A stretch of 64,000 nucleotides of DNA, taken from assembly GCA_013368315.1 (NCBI GenBank), contig JAACJM010000204.1, positions 88,577 through 152,576 on the forward strand. The letters run 5' to 3'. The DNA is from Tetrapyrgos nigripes (lineage: Eukaryota; Basidiomycota; Agaricomycetes; Agaricales; Campanellaceae). Positions within the stretch are counted from its first letter, which is position 1, and each line of letters starts with the position of its first letter. A program made the translations under genes and the position numbers. The notes under the pieces are model-generated. The model did not search any database, had not been told where the DNA came from, and saw only the letters and a list, made by a program, of their open reading frames with translations. This document shows positions 43,490-53,836 of the stretch, piece after piece.

Positions 43490-45274
43490 TCAAGCGGATA
43501 TCCCTAGTAATCGGGAGAAATGCTTGATCTTATCAGCGGAGAGAGCTTTCGTAAGTATATCCGCAAGTTGATCATTAGTTGACACATGTTTAACTCGTAT
43601 GTATTGTTGATGTATCCGATCAGTAAGGAAGTTTTTACGGATATTGAAATGCTTAGTTCTCTGAGTATGTTGTTCTTCAGGAGCACGTATAATTGCCAAA
43701 GTAGATGCACTATCTGAGTTGATAAGTACTGGCTCCTGTTCGGCATTTAGAATTTCTTCTATAAAACCTTTCAAATAAATAGCTTCTTGTGAGGCATGTG
43801 CGAGTGCGCATAGTTCAGCCTCAGTAACTGATAAAGTTACCAGTGTGCCTCGCTTACTTGACCAAGAAATAAGCGATTCAGCAAATTTGAATGCATAGCC
43901 CATGATTGGTTTATTGCCATACGTGGACATACCATCAGAGTCAGCAAATCCATAAGTAGAAGTAATAGTAGGGCTCCCTAGGTTGAGCCAGTAATCGCAA
44001 GTTCCTTTTAGATAAAGATAGCATTGTTTAGCTGCAGTGTAATGCTCTTCACCTGGATCATTAAGGTATCTTGCTAGTTGACCAGTACAATATGCAATGT
44101 CTGGCCTAGTACAGTCAGTGACATATCGTAAACCACCGACTAGTGACATATAGTGTTTAATAGCAGCGGCGTCCCGTTGCGGTTCACTCCCAGGTCTAGG
44201 GCTAAGATTTTGCCCGGGTAGCATAGGTGTACGGCGTGAATGTAATTGGTCAAAATTGTATCGTTTGAGAATATTCTCAATGTAATGTTTCTGACAGAGT
44301 TTAATAGTATGACTATTCCTATCTCGTTGAATTTCCATACTGAGAATCCAGTGGATTTCTCCACCGTCAGTGATTTGGACGTGTCCACTAAGTGCAGTAA
44401 CAAAAGCTTGTGCAGTAGCTTTGTTGATAGTACATAAAGTAATGTCATCAACGTGACAAGATAGTATTAAAATGAGTTTATTCTCATGATATTGGTAGAA
44501 TACCGCATTATCGTAAGTAGACTTCTTAAGTCCTAGTAACTTTATGAGAATATTGCATAATTTTTCATACCATCGACGACCAGCTTGTTTAAGCCCATAT
44601 AGAGTTTTTCTGAGTTTAAGTACGTAGCCTTCAGGTAAGTTAGGTAGTAAATTACCTGGAGGTGGACGAAGGTATAATATTTCCTCGTCAGTAACGTTTC
44701 CGTAAAGATAGGCAGATTTAATATCAATCTGAGTAGTTTCATAGTCTAATGAAGCTGCAAGAGCAAGTATAAAACGTGTACTGCTCATGCGTGCTACAGG
44801 GGCAAAGATATCATTTGCGTAGTAATCAATGCCTTCTTGTTGACTAAAGCCTTGTGCTACTAGTCTAGATTTCAATTTGGTCTGTTTGCCAAGTTCGTAT
44901 TTAGTTTTGTAGACAAATCTGGAACCAATGATATTCGCATCAGCAGGAGGTTTGACGTATTCCCAGGTTCCCAGACTTTCTAGAGATTCTATCTCAGCTT
45001 TCATGGAATCAAACCATGCATCACGTTGTGGATGATTGAGTACATCCTTAAATGAAATTGGATCGCCAACGTTATCAGCGTAGTAAACATTGAATTCTGT
45101 TAAGAAAAAAGCAATGTTTTGTTCAACTTCATCGTAAAGTAAACCTCTGGCTTCTTGGATCCTTTTTGATCGTCTTGGGCCATCAGGTTGTTTAGTTTCG
45201 TCTTCGTCGACATCCATTGGTTCAGGTTCGTGTTCCTGAGAAGTTGGAGTTTCATTTGTATTTTCTTCTGTAGT
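43490..45274 (-). CDS. copia 2 reverse transcriptase-RNase H
   Basis: 575-codon frame from 45217, open back to the stop at 45275. After an acidic linker (PMDVDEDETKQPDGPRRSKR) come WFDSMKAEIESLESLGTWEY and the RT with IDIKSAYLYGNVTDEE, LYGLKQAGRRWYEKL and the catalytic box as HVDD (about 44440-44452; usually YVDD). The RNase H part has YGFADSDGMSTYG, TLSVTEAELCAL, NSDSASTLAI and DQLADILTKAL. All blocks are undamaged. The His in place of Tyr at the catalytic box is the one oddity. Confidence 0.9.
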   Translation of the reverse strand, partial: TTEENTNETPTSQEHEPEPMDVDEDETKQPDGPRRSKRIQEARGLLYDEVEQNIAFFLTEFNVYYADNVGDPISFKDVLNHPQRDAWFDSMKAEIESLESLGTWEYVKPPADANIIGSRFVYKTKYELGKQTKLKSRLVAQGFSQQEGIDYYANDIFAPVARMSSTRFILALAASLDYETTQIDIKSAYLYGNVTDEEILYLRPPPGNLLPNLPEGYVLKLRKTLYGLKQAGRRWYEKLCNILIKLLGLKKSTYDNAVFYQYHENKLILILSCHVDDITLCTINKATAQAFVTALSGHVQITDGGEIHWILSMEIQRDRNSHTIKLCQKHYIENILKRYNFDQLHSRRTPMLPGQNLSPRPGSEPQRDAAAIKHYMSLVGGLRYVTDCTRPDIAYCTGQLARYLNDPGEEHYTAAKQCYLYLKGTCDYWLNLGSPTITSTYGFADSDGMSTYGNKPIMGYAFKFAESLISWSSKRGTLVTLSVTEAELCALAHASQEAIYLKGFIEEILNAEQEPVLINSDSASTLAIIRAPEEQHTQRTKHFNIRKNFLTDRIHQQYIRVKHVSTNDQLADILTKALSADKIKHFSRLLGISA

Positions 45275-45277
45275 TTA

Positions 45278-46160
45278 TAATGGTTCTTGATTTTTATTTT
45301 GTAACTCCCCTTCAACTTGCGATTTGGATGTTAAGAATTGCAAGTTGCGTTCTACATTCACTTTAGTACCAAAGTAGACATAATGGCCTTTTGAATGATC
45401 GTCAAAGCCTAACCAAACTCCACGTTTTCCTTTAGGAGTTAGTTTACTAGTTCTTGCTTCGTCATATACAATGCAAGGTGTACCAAAGCTATGTAGATTG
45501 TCTAAGTTTGCGTTAACACCGTAACGTTTAAAATAGGGAGTTTGCATTTTTAATGCAGTTTTTGGAGATCTATTAAGTATGTACATAGTATAAAGTCCTG
45601 CATGCCACCATAAACGATTAGGTACTTTTCCAGTATGCAGATTAACACGAATACCATTCATGATATGTTGATGTATGTTTTCAGCAACTCCATTTTGCTG
45701 AGGCGTGTCATGAACCGTATAACGTGCAATTGTACCTTGTGCTTTCAGGTAGTTTTTGAATGCACCCAAAGTAAATACGGCATCGTTGTCTGATTGTAGA
45801 ATTTTAACTTTGATACCATATTGCGTAAATAGTTCAGTAGTAAATGTAACCCATTGGGTATAAGCTTCGTCTTTTGTTTTAAGTGGAGATAATATTAACC
45901 ACCGCGTACAGTCGTCGACGATGGTTAACCAGTATTTGTAGCCTTCGATAGAGGCAGTTCGTAATGGACCAAATGTATCAATATGAAAATGGTCTCCGAA
46001 GTTTTCTGCTAATTCTGAAATACGTTGTTTCGGAACAGAAAGTCTATGTATATTATTGATGATGCAGTCTTCGCATTGAGTTTCTGTCCAATCATCAATA
46101 ATGATTGTAATAATAGATTTATCTGTTTTTAGTAATGTTTTTAGATTTGTATAACTCATA
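45278..46160 (-). pseudogene. copia 2 integrase (cut upstream by a DNA transposon, stop downstream)
   Basis: Begins, after the mariner-like insertion, with SYTNLKTLLKTDKSIITI. A zinc-site remnant C-x2-C (CEDCIIN) and the rve core follow: LTIVDDCTRWLIL (first D), LQSDNDAVFTLG (second D) and PQQNGVAE (E). It continues to the copia-type VWLGFDDHSKGHYVY. One TAA at 45275-45277 separates it from RT in the same frame. Otherwise the coding sequence is uninterrupted. Confidence 0.88.
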
Positions 46161-47797
46161 CAGTGGCCAAAAAAATTGTCCACATGTTTGGCACTTTTGG
46201 AAAGATTGCTGATTTAAGAGCTATTGAGCAGAAATCTCAAAACATGGCTGGTGGTAGCAAGAAAGCCTTTGATTAGAGCTACAATAATCTGTCTGTTTTG
46301 TCTTATTTGGCCAAATATCTGTGGAGTTATGAATGATTTAAAACTGTATGTCATTTGGACAATTTTTGAGTTGCCACTTCAAAATCATTATTGCAATAAC
46401 CTGATGTGTTATACATGATGTCATGGGTGGAGCTGTACAGTAATGTAATGTATACACTACAATAATGTCATAGCTGCCAGCTGGAGCATACATAGCAACA
46501 TACAGATGCTCTACAACTTCTATGAAAATCATGGGGTCCCTCATATCAGCCCAGAAAGACAATCTCTACTCTCTCCTCTTAACTGCCTCTCCATCTGCAA
46601 AAATTGCAGCTCAGACTGGAGTATGGAAGCCAAGAGTTGCTTTTGTGGCTTAAAAGACAAATACTGACAATGAGAAAAATACAGCAGGGTGTCCTAGGAG
46701 GCCCTCTACTACTTGTGAAGAGGTTAGATTGGAAAAAAATCCATTCTGGTAAAGCCAGATTGCTACACAAGTGGCCTGAAACATCAAGGCTCTCCTTGGA
46801 CAACCTGTCCCAACCTATAACAGCCAAAACATTCCTGAAAACGTCTTGTGGCGATCTCCAAAACACAGAACAAGTGCAAACTTACAGTGACTTGCAGCAA
46901 GGCTCACTTGAAGTTTGCACAGATGTAAAAAGACTGGGCTGTAGAAGGCTAGAAGTGGGTTATTTTCTCAGATAAGACCAAAACCAATTATTTTGGGGCA
47001 AATATGCCCCAGCATGTGTGAGAAAAGAGAGATAAATTCATGGTACAGCAAGACGTGACAGAAATGATGACATTTGAGAGAGAAAATGACATGATGGGGT
47101 AGGGTATGGGGCAACAGTAAGCCGTAAAAATGGTCCAGATGAAGGGGAAGATAGATTGCAAACACTATATGACCATCTTAAGTAACAAAATCCTGGAAAG
47201 CATTAATAATATGGGAGTTGATCCAGAGGTGGCTATTTTTCAGCTGGGTATTAACTTTCTAAAGTGCTATATCCAATGGTTTCCTTTATCAGAACATGTC
47301 TCTCTACCTATAAAAGCAACACTCTGCTCTCATACTTCAGTCTGAGCTGAAATTTTGATAGAGGGAGGGGCAGTTTGGAGGAGAGAGTAGAGATTGTCTT
47401 TCTGGGCTGATATGAGGGACCCCATGATTTTCATAGAAGCTGTAGAGCATCTGTATGTTGCTATGTATGCTCCAGCTGGCAGGTATGACATCATTGTGGT
47501 GTATACATCACATTACTGTACAGCTCCACCCATGATATCATGTATAACACATCAGGTTATTGCAATAATGATTTTGAAGTGGCAACTCAAAAAATTGTCC
47601 AAATGACATACAATTTTAAATCAATCATAACTCCACAGATATGTGGCCAAATAAGACAAAACAGACAGATTATTGTAGCTCTAATCAAAGGCTTTCTTGC
47701 TACCACAAGCCATGTTTTGAGATTTCTGCTCAATAGCTCTTAAATCAGCAATCTTTCCAAAAGTGCCAAACATGTGGACAATTTTTTTTGGCCACTG
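46161..47797. mobile_element. Tc1/mariner-like non-autonomous element with ~500-bp inverted repeats
   Basis: Ends CAGTGGCC and GGCCACTG, flanked by TA on both sides (46159-46160, 47798-47799). Long inverted repeats run from 46161 to about 46655 and, inverted, from about 47300 to 47797, with scattered mismatches. The interior has no transposase frame. Removing the element plus one TA restores the copia frame as HKQIGHMSYTN. Confidence 0.85.
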
Positions 47798-47799
47798 TA

Positions 47800-49595
47800 T
47801 GACCAATCTGTTTGTGAAGTTCGTATAAACTTAAAGTAGCAACGTTATCACTCAATTTTTTAGTTGTGATGGAGTAAAGTTTGGCGCTCTCGTGTATAAC
47901 ACCAATGAAATTGTCCTTGTCATTCCGTATTATACATAAATGATCATGAAAAGTAAAAGTATAGTCCGCTTTTTGTGAAATACTGATTAAAGTAAACGGA
48001 AGTTTTGAGTTATAGTATACATTTTTAAGAGTGATCGATGAAGACTCACCATTGTCCTTCCTAATTTCTACCCGCATATCGCCTGCTAATCGAAGATCTA
48101 GATGCTCTGAATTGGCAACAGTTAAAGTTATGGCAGGCGTAGTATGAACGTTAAAAAGTAAGTTAAGATACGATGTACAGTGTATAGTAGCACCAGAATC
48201 AATGATATGCGTATGATCTTGGTCAGAGATCATGGTAAAAGCAGGTAGGGAAATATGATGACTCACCGGAGTCTCTGAGTCTTCCATCTCAACGTCGCTC
48301 GAAGAAATTGACTGTACCCAGTCCGATTGCGAAGTTGACGTAGTCACAATTTGAGAAGAAGAAGACGCAGGCATGGAGATGGCAACTGATGCATTCTCCT
48401 TGGTCTTGCCTTTGTTGGATTGTTTAGTAATCCCTTTCTTCTTCATAGCTTCTTTGGACTTTTCAGTCCACAGTTCTGGGCACGTCAGGGTTGTATGACC
48501 CATCTTGTTGCAGTTGAAGCACTTCCGATCCTTTTTGACATCAGAAGGCTTCTGGAACAGCGCTGCGGCGTTAGCGTGTTCCCCTTTTGACTTGTCCGAT
48601 CGTTGAGCACCGCCTTGACTAGTGCTACCGGACTTCTTGTCGGACTTCTTCGAAGGATACGTTCGAGCATTGCTCAAACGATAGTTAGTGAATTCCTTCT
48701 TTAGTCGCGCAATGAGGTCAACGGCTCTGTATACGGGTTTCTCCCCTTCAGCTGCAGTAGTGGCATCCCATGTAGCTGCAGCTGCATCCACAGTTGCTTC
48801 GTAAGAACTGCGAACAAAGTGATAGTGTGGAGGAATAATCCCCACTAGAGCTGAGTAAAAGACTTGATCTGAGACATCTATGTCTCTCTTCTTGATAGAA
48901 GCCCACAGATCCTGAGCTTCGTCGAGGAGCTTATCAAACTCCCAGACTGGTTTACGTAAGTTGAAGAGTTTCCACAGCTCGTTAGACTCTTGAACTGTGG
49001 ATGAAGGGTCGAAACGTTGTTTGAGCTTCTCGATAAGCTCTATCGCATCCGACTCTTCGATGTAGTGGATCATGATTTTATCATCAATCTTGCCTGTAAT
49101 AGCGTTAAAACAGGCTAGTTTGACAGTATTACCAGGATGTAACCCGGAACTTTTAAAGTGTTGGTGACGAATCACCCGTATAGCATTATTAACGCGGAAG
49201 TACCACATCTTCCAATTCTCACTGCCAGTAAGAACTGTCAGAGAATCAAAAGCTTTGTTGATGTTGCTGAGCGGCATCACGTAGTTGGGGTTTGTGTTTT
49301 CGGGCATAGATAATGCAACCGACGAAGTAGAGGTAGATGGAGGAGATGATGGTGGAGTAGGGGCAGTATCCCGGACATCAGTCCTAGTATTTTCGCCAGC
49401 ATCAGACATAATGGGATCAAGTGGGAATGGAAGAGGGTTTTGGAAGAGAGGATCAAGTGGTTGTACTTGTGAAGCAGATGATACGGGCGGAGTAGGAGTT
49501 TGGGTACCAGAGGGGTGTGCACTAGAGTGGCGACTGGTAGTAGGAAGTGGGATATCTGGGGCTGATCCTTGAGATCGAGTTTGTCGACTAGTCAT
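47800..49595 (-). pseudogene. copia 2 gag-protease (3' end cut by mariner-like element)
   Basis: Starts MTSRQTRSQGSAPDIPLPTT at 49595. Gag is recognisable by the UBN2-like KLACFNAITGKIDDKIMIHY region and the zinc knuckle CFNCNKMGHTTLTC (about residues 357-370). The protease active site is HIIDSGATIHCT (about residue 463). The frame is open for some 600 codons, up to the GAG-pre-integrase motif YELHKQIGH, where the TA insertion site lies. Native sequence ends there; the last codons of the open frame are transposon-derived. Confidence 0.9.
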
Positions 49596-49688
49596 ATACT
49601 AGTCCAGGAACAGAGTACGAGTAGAGAGTAAAGCAGAGTAGAACAAGTGTTTATCGGAGTTATAGCAAGCTAGGCGGGGCCCATAACC

Positions 49689-49923
49689 TATTAGACTTAG
49701 GTTATCTTAGCGAATAGTCTTAGTGAGAGTCACAAAGTGGGGGGTAAGAGCGTGTGAACGTATCTCGCTTGACTCTCAAGTATATATCATTAATCAGAGT
49801 AGTATAATAATATAAATAGTCTAAGTATATCCGTATGATCATTTGACCGTATGTCCGCAGTACCTGATTGATGCCGTATGCATAATAGCTTAGTAATTTG
49901 ATCGTTATCATTAAATTCCAACA
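49689..49923 (-). repeat. LTR of copia 2 (5' LTR)
   Basis: 235-bp partner of 43248-43482. It is followed at its right end by the AGGCT target duplication and the resumed host gene. Confidence 0.93.
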
Positions 49924-51856
49924 AGGCTAAAGCCAGGAAAGCTGCCGAGTCTGTGCCAACAGGACTGAAGAATGGGTCACAGCTGAAGAAGAAGATGGCC
50001 AAGTCAGGGAAGAATGACAGCAACGACACCATGCTTCAAGAAGGAACCAGCTGTGGTTTTGACAACAACAAAGATGCAGATATGGTAGAGCGTGGGTCAA
50101 TCTCTATCCCAAACGCAAAGATAGAGGTGTGTACTCTTCATGTTTTTACTTATTCTAAATATTATTTTGATGACAGATATTATCACTCCTCAGGCAGCTG
50201 TAAAAATAGAGAGCAAGCCTTTACAACTTCTCTCGGGCAAAGCTGCTCGCCAACTGGGCGAGACCAAGTTTACCTCTCGTCACCTTCCAGACTTTATCAC
50301 CAAGAACGGCAGCTACAGGAAGACTTTTACTCCACTTGCGAAGGAACTACTCGGACACATTCACTCCTGGACATCGCTCAAGCCAAGTATGGTGCCATCA
50401 TTTGTTGATCGTGGGTGGGGAGCAGGGAAGGTCCAGATTCCGTCTAGGGAAAAGACAAAGATGCCATTACAACGTTGGTGCATACCGATTTCTCTGAGCT
50501 TTATGGCCCACTGCTCACTTCATAAGCCCAGGCTGGCAACAAGGTGACAGATCTGCATCATGAAATGTCAACTGCTGCTTTTACTGCACTTGAAGAGTTC
50601 TTCAAAAAACATTCGTCTACTTCCCCACCCCCTGCTAATCCAGAAGAGGAAGAAGATTGGGTGTTTCGCAGTATTACCGACAGGGCAGAATTTGCCTGCT
50701 ACATGACAACGAGATATTGCCAGTCTGACAAGTCCAAAATCCTTATCTCCCCCATGCATTTTCGTGAGTTTGTTGCAGAGGTTTCCGAAGATGGGAAAGA
50801 GGCCAGAGTCATAAAAAAGCAGGTTCGTTCCATGTCTTTGTTACTTTCCATTGCTGTGTTTTACTGACTAATGTCTTACAAGGGCATGTTCGAGCACCCT
50901 CTCATCCTGAAGGTTCTTGGCACATACCTTTCTTGCATGGACGCCATACCAAGTGGTATCCAACGCCTAGAGGGAAAGCCTTTCGGTGCTCTTGAGATCG
51001 CTGTCCAGGCGGTGTGTGTACTTGTCTATCTCTGTCTCTTTGGCTACTAATGCTCCTTTTTAGGTAGAACGAGCTCTCACTTTCTATCACACCCGCCAAT
51101 CAACGTTGAACCTGTCAAATTTGGACCACCACTTCTCCTATGCCAATTGGGGATCACAGCCAGTCAAGACCGCAGCTGGAGAAGAGACGGGCAAGCTTCG
51201 ACATGACGAGTTTCACAGTACCATCAGAAAGTTTACTGATGAGAAATGGAAGGCAATCCTCGATGGCGCGCACGAGTTTGTGATCACCAAACAGAAATCG
51301 TCGAAGAAGAACCAGAAGGTAGCTGATCTGGAGGAATCTGAAGGGGAGAATGAGGATGAGGATGATATTGTTATGTCCGGTCCGTAACTATACATGTTCT
51401 CTTTCTTAATTCTATTATCTCCTGCTAACTTCCCTTGTCTTTAGACCTGAACCTGTAGCTGATGGGGTCATGCAGTCAATATTACAGATAGCCAGCGAAA
51501 ACAACATCGATGGTCAAGTGAACAGTCATGGGAATGGCAAAGAGAACGACGACAGACATGGCAATGAGAATGACGAAGGGAATTGTAGTCATGAAAATGC
51601 TCATGAGAGCAGTGATGACGGTGGTGAAAGTGGTGAAGAGAGTGAGAAAAAGGGTGCTGGCAACGAGCGGGGTGCGCAGGAAGGTGGGAGCAACAGTGAC
51701 AGCGAGGGCCATAGCGGCAGTAAGTGGGATGGGTTAGCAAACGATGGTGACCATGGCCATTGGGATGATGCAGAGGATGGTAATGGCAGTGGACAGGATG
51801 ACGCTGGCGATGCTGTCGTCCAGCAGAGTGATGACGACAATGACGACAATGTGTAG
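49924..51856 (+). pseudogene. Plavaka-associated partner gene, 3' part
   Basis: Resumes in frame after copia 2 with ARKAAESVPTGLKNGSQLKK. Further exons: ITPQAAVKIESKPLQLLSGK (about 50179 on), HTDFSELYGPLL (about 50490-50525), VTDLHHEMSTAAFTALEEFF (about 50545 on), GMFEHPLILKVLGTYLSCMD (about 50883 on), and ERALTFYHTRQSTLNLSNLD to WKAILDGAHEFV (about 51067-51290). The tail is very Asp/Glu/Ser/Gly/His-rich and ends DDDNDDNV at 51856. The pattern VERALT...W...FS..NWG...Y is shared with a basidiomycete family of uncharacterised proteins near transposases (DUF6532-like, recall). A short intron or a stop near 50528 is unresolved. Confidence 0.55.
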
Positions 51857-52097
51857 ATCAACCTAGTAAGCCGCTGCATACTGTGAATGGATTTTTTTTC
51901 TGCTTTTATCATGCCTTTTATTTCTAAGCTGAACTACACATCTAAGCCCAAGATACTATGTCTCAGCAGGGTAAATTGAGAGATCCTAGAAAGCGAAGTG
52001 CACTTTCTAAGGAAAACTTGGCTTATTAGGCTTTCTAAGCTATTTTTTCCCTAGAAAGTACTCTAAGCTGGATGGATCATTTTGCTGATGTAATTAT
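51857..52097. other. Right edge of the inserted Plavaka region
   Basis: Non-coding. It contains repeated CTAGAAAG / CTTTCTAAG motifs in both orientations (51985-52065). At 52098 the sequence returns to segment Z as in copy A. No clear terminal repeat or target duplication was found. Confidence 0.4.
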
Positions 52098-53520
52098 AGG
52101 TGAGTGAGTGTTTATTGTTCTGGGGGGTTGAGATTTTCCTCTTTTCATTGCCTTTTTCCTTGGTGTGGTCAAGCTTGTCTTCACTCTGCCAGATGTTGTT
52201 AAGTAGTACCGGGTTATCGATACTTCAGAGTTCATACTTGGTTCTTACGTTTCAAGTTTTTTTGCGTTTTCGTTTTCGTTTTCGTGTTCGTTTTCGTTTT
52301 CGGTTTTCGTTTTCGGTTTTCGGTTTCGTACGCTGGATCGTGATAGTCTCTCCCTCGAGTCTATCTTCTCTCGAGTCTTCTCTGTTCTTTTGGTTTTGGG
52401 TTTTGGGTTTTCATTTTATCACTTGGCACTATGTATTCTCTTTTCTTCTACTTATTCACCTGTTCAGAATTCTGAGACTCGGAAGCTGAGCCGAACCGGT
52501 TCTCCCTGCCCGCTTCCTCCTTCTCTTGCCCCCCTCACAATCATAAATGTCAACAGGAAAAACGGCCCGTTAAAACGCTATCCTCTCGCTTACTGTATAC
52601 ATGGGAAGACGAAGATTTCAATCTACTTGCGCGAATGCACTGGAAATGCTCTTCCTTGAAAGTCCTTTTGATGTAGATTAGCAGAAATTTGATTAGGGTT
52701 AACATCAGATGCAGGCCAAAAGTTTCGTCATTTTGTCAGATTGTTCAAGTTTGTCTGATATCGAAAGGATAAGTGGTGATTGGGACCAGAAGACAGTTTG
52801 CGATTTGCCTGTAAGATATGGTAAGTAGTAGGCTAGTAGTATTCGTTTCGAATCGGCGTTCAATGTATTTTGAAGAGACTACGATGGTTCCGAGAAAGAT
52901 TGATACAATAGTTCATACAAATGGAATAAGTAACAGAAGCTCGCCGAAAAAGCTCCTCGTGGATGTCAATCAAAAGACATAAGTTCACAAATTCATCTTC
53001 GGCTCTGAAGATCCATCGCGCACTGTAGATCGAACAAGATTTGCGATGCAAATAGTATATGCAGGTGGCGAGAAAATTCGGGATAGCACTGCAAGCAACT
53101 AAGATTTAGTGCAATGGTAAGGCAGTTCAAATTTCAATAAACGTATGGACCCGATGAAAAGTGGGCTCTGATAAGCGTGCTACCTACCCACGTACACGCA
53201 ATCGGTATGTCTAGTCTAGCCCTAGAAAAGCGAGGACGATGGAGAGGATTGTTAGACTATGATATGATATACCTACAGAGACTAAAGGAATAAGTTCAAT
53301 AAGGGGAATATGCACGGCTCAGACGATTGGGTGGTGTCATCTCCACGACGGTACGACGGTGATGGTGGTTGAATAGAATATGGAGACGAGGGTATACTAG
53401 AAAAACTACTGGTAAGACAGGACGGATAGAATATCTGGTTAATGCGCTGCGGATGTCATCAGTAGTAGAGAAGCGAGGTTCAAGTCCTGCTACTTTTTAT
53501 TTCCTTCTTCGGCACTTATG
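52098..53520. repeat. Segment Z, copy B
   Basis: Matches 1767-3060 with a few indels, including an expanded TTTTCG tract (52262-52330) and about 85 extra bases near 52490-52590. It ends with the same tRNA-like element. No gene recognised. Confidence 0.6.
53424..53498 (+). repeat. tRNA-like A/B-box element, second copy
   Basis: A box TGGTTAATGCG (53436-53446), B box GGTTCAAGTCC (53477-53487) and a T5 run (53494-53498). Nearly identical to 2965-3039. Confidence 0.35.
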
Positions 53521-53559
53521 AAAAGTCCCAGTAAATAATATCTCTTGATCTTAACAACA

Positions 53560-53836
53560 TAGGTTGGCTGGTCTTTCGCAAAGCCTTATCTTTGATTCTC
53601 TAGTACGCTGCATATAAAGGGTCATGTGACTTCAGACACTTTTCAAAACTTCTTGCGCTTTGCCATCAACCACTCTATCGAGCGTTAAAGACCAAGTTGT
53701 GAAGATCTTATTACATCAAGGTCAGCAGGTCTTTTGCGAGACCTTATCTTTGATGCTGCATTGCGCTTCTTATAAACATTCATGTGACTTTAGACACTTT
53801 TCAAGCTTCTCGCACTGTGCAACCACCGTTCGAAAG
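53560..53836 (+). promoter_or_regulatory. Duplicated promoter module of NLR copy 2
   Basis: Two head-to-tail versions (about 53560-53690 and 53710-53836) of the block GGTCTTTCGCAAAGCCTTAT-like, then TATAAAGGGTCATGTGACTT or TATAAACATTCATGTGACTT, then TTTAGACACTTTTCAA-like. The downstream one places a TATAAA at about 53771, some 65 bases before the ATG at 53837. Confidence 0.5.

Larger units (their letters stand above)
43248..49923 (-). mobile_element. Ty1/copia-type LTR retrotransposon 2 (young, itself interrupted)
   Basis: Two 235-bp LTRs (43248-43482, 49689-49923) differ at about two positions by eye. The perfect 5-bp target duplication is AGGCT (43243-43247, 49924-49928). On the minus strand the LTR begins TGTTGGAAT; a purine tract AAGGGGAG borders the 3' LTR, and TGGGCCCCGC lies five bases after the 5' LTR as candidate primer-binding site. 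Gag-protease, integrase and RT-RNase H lie in one frame apart from one stop and a 1.6-kb DNA-transposon insertion. Without that insertion the element is about 5.0 kb. Confidence 0.95.

Noticed and set aside
38561..52097. Defined ends of a complete Plavaka element
   Set aside because: No matching terminal inverted repeats or target duplication could be identified at either side by eye.
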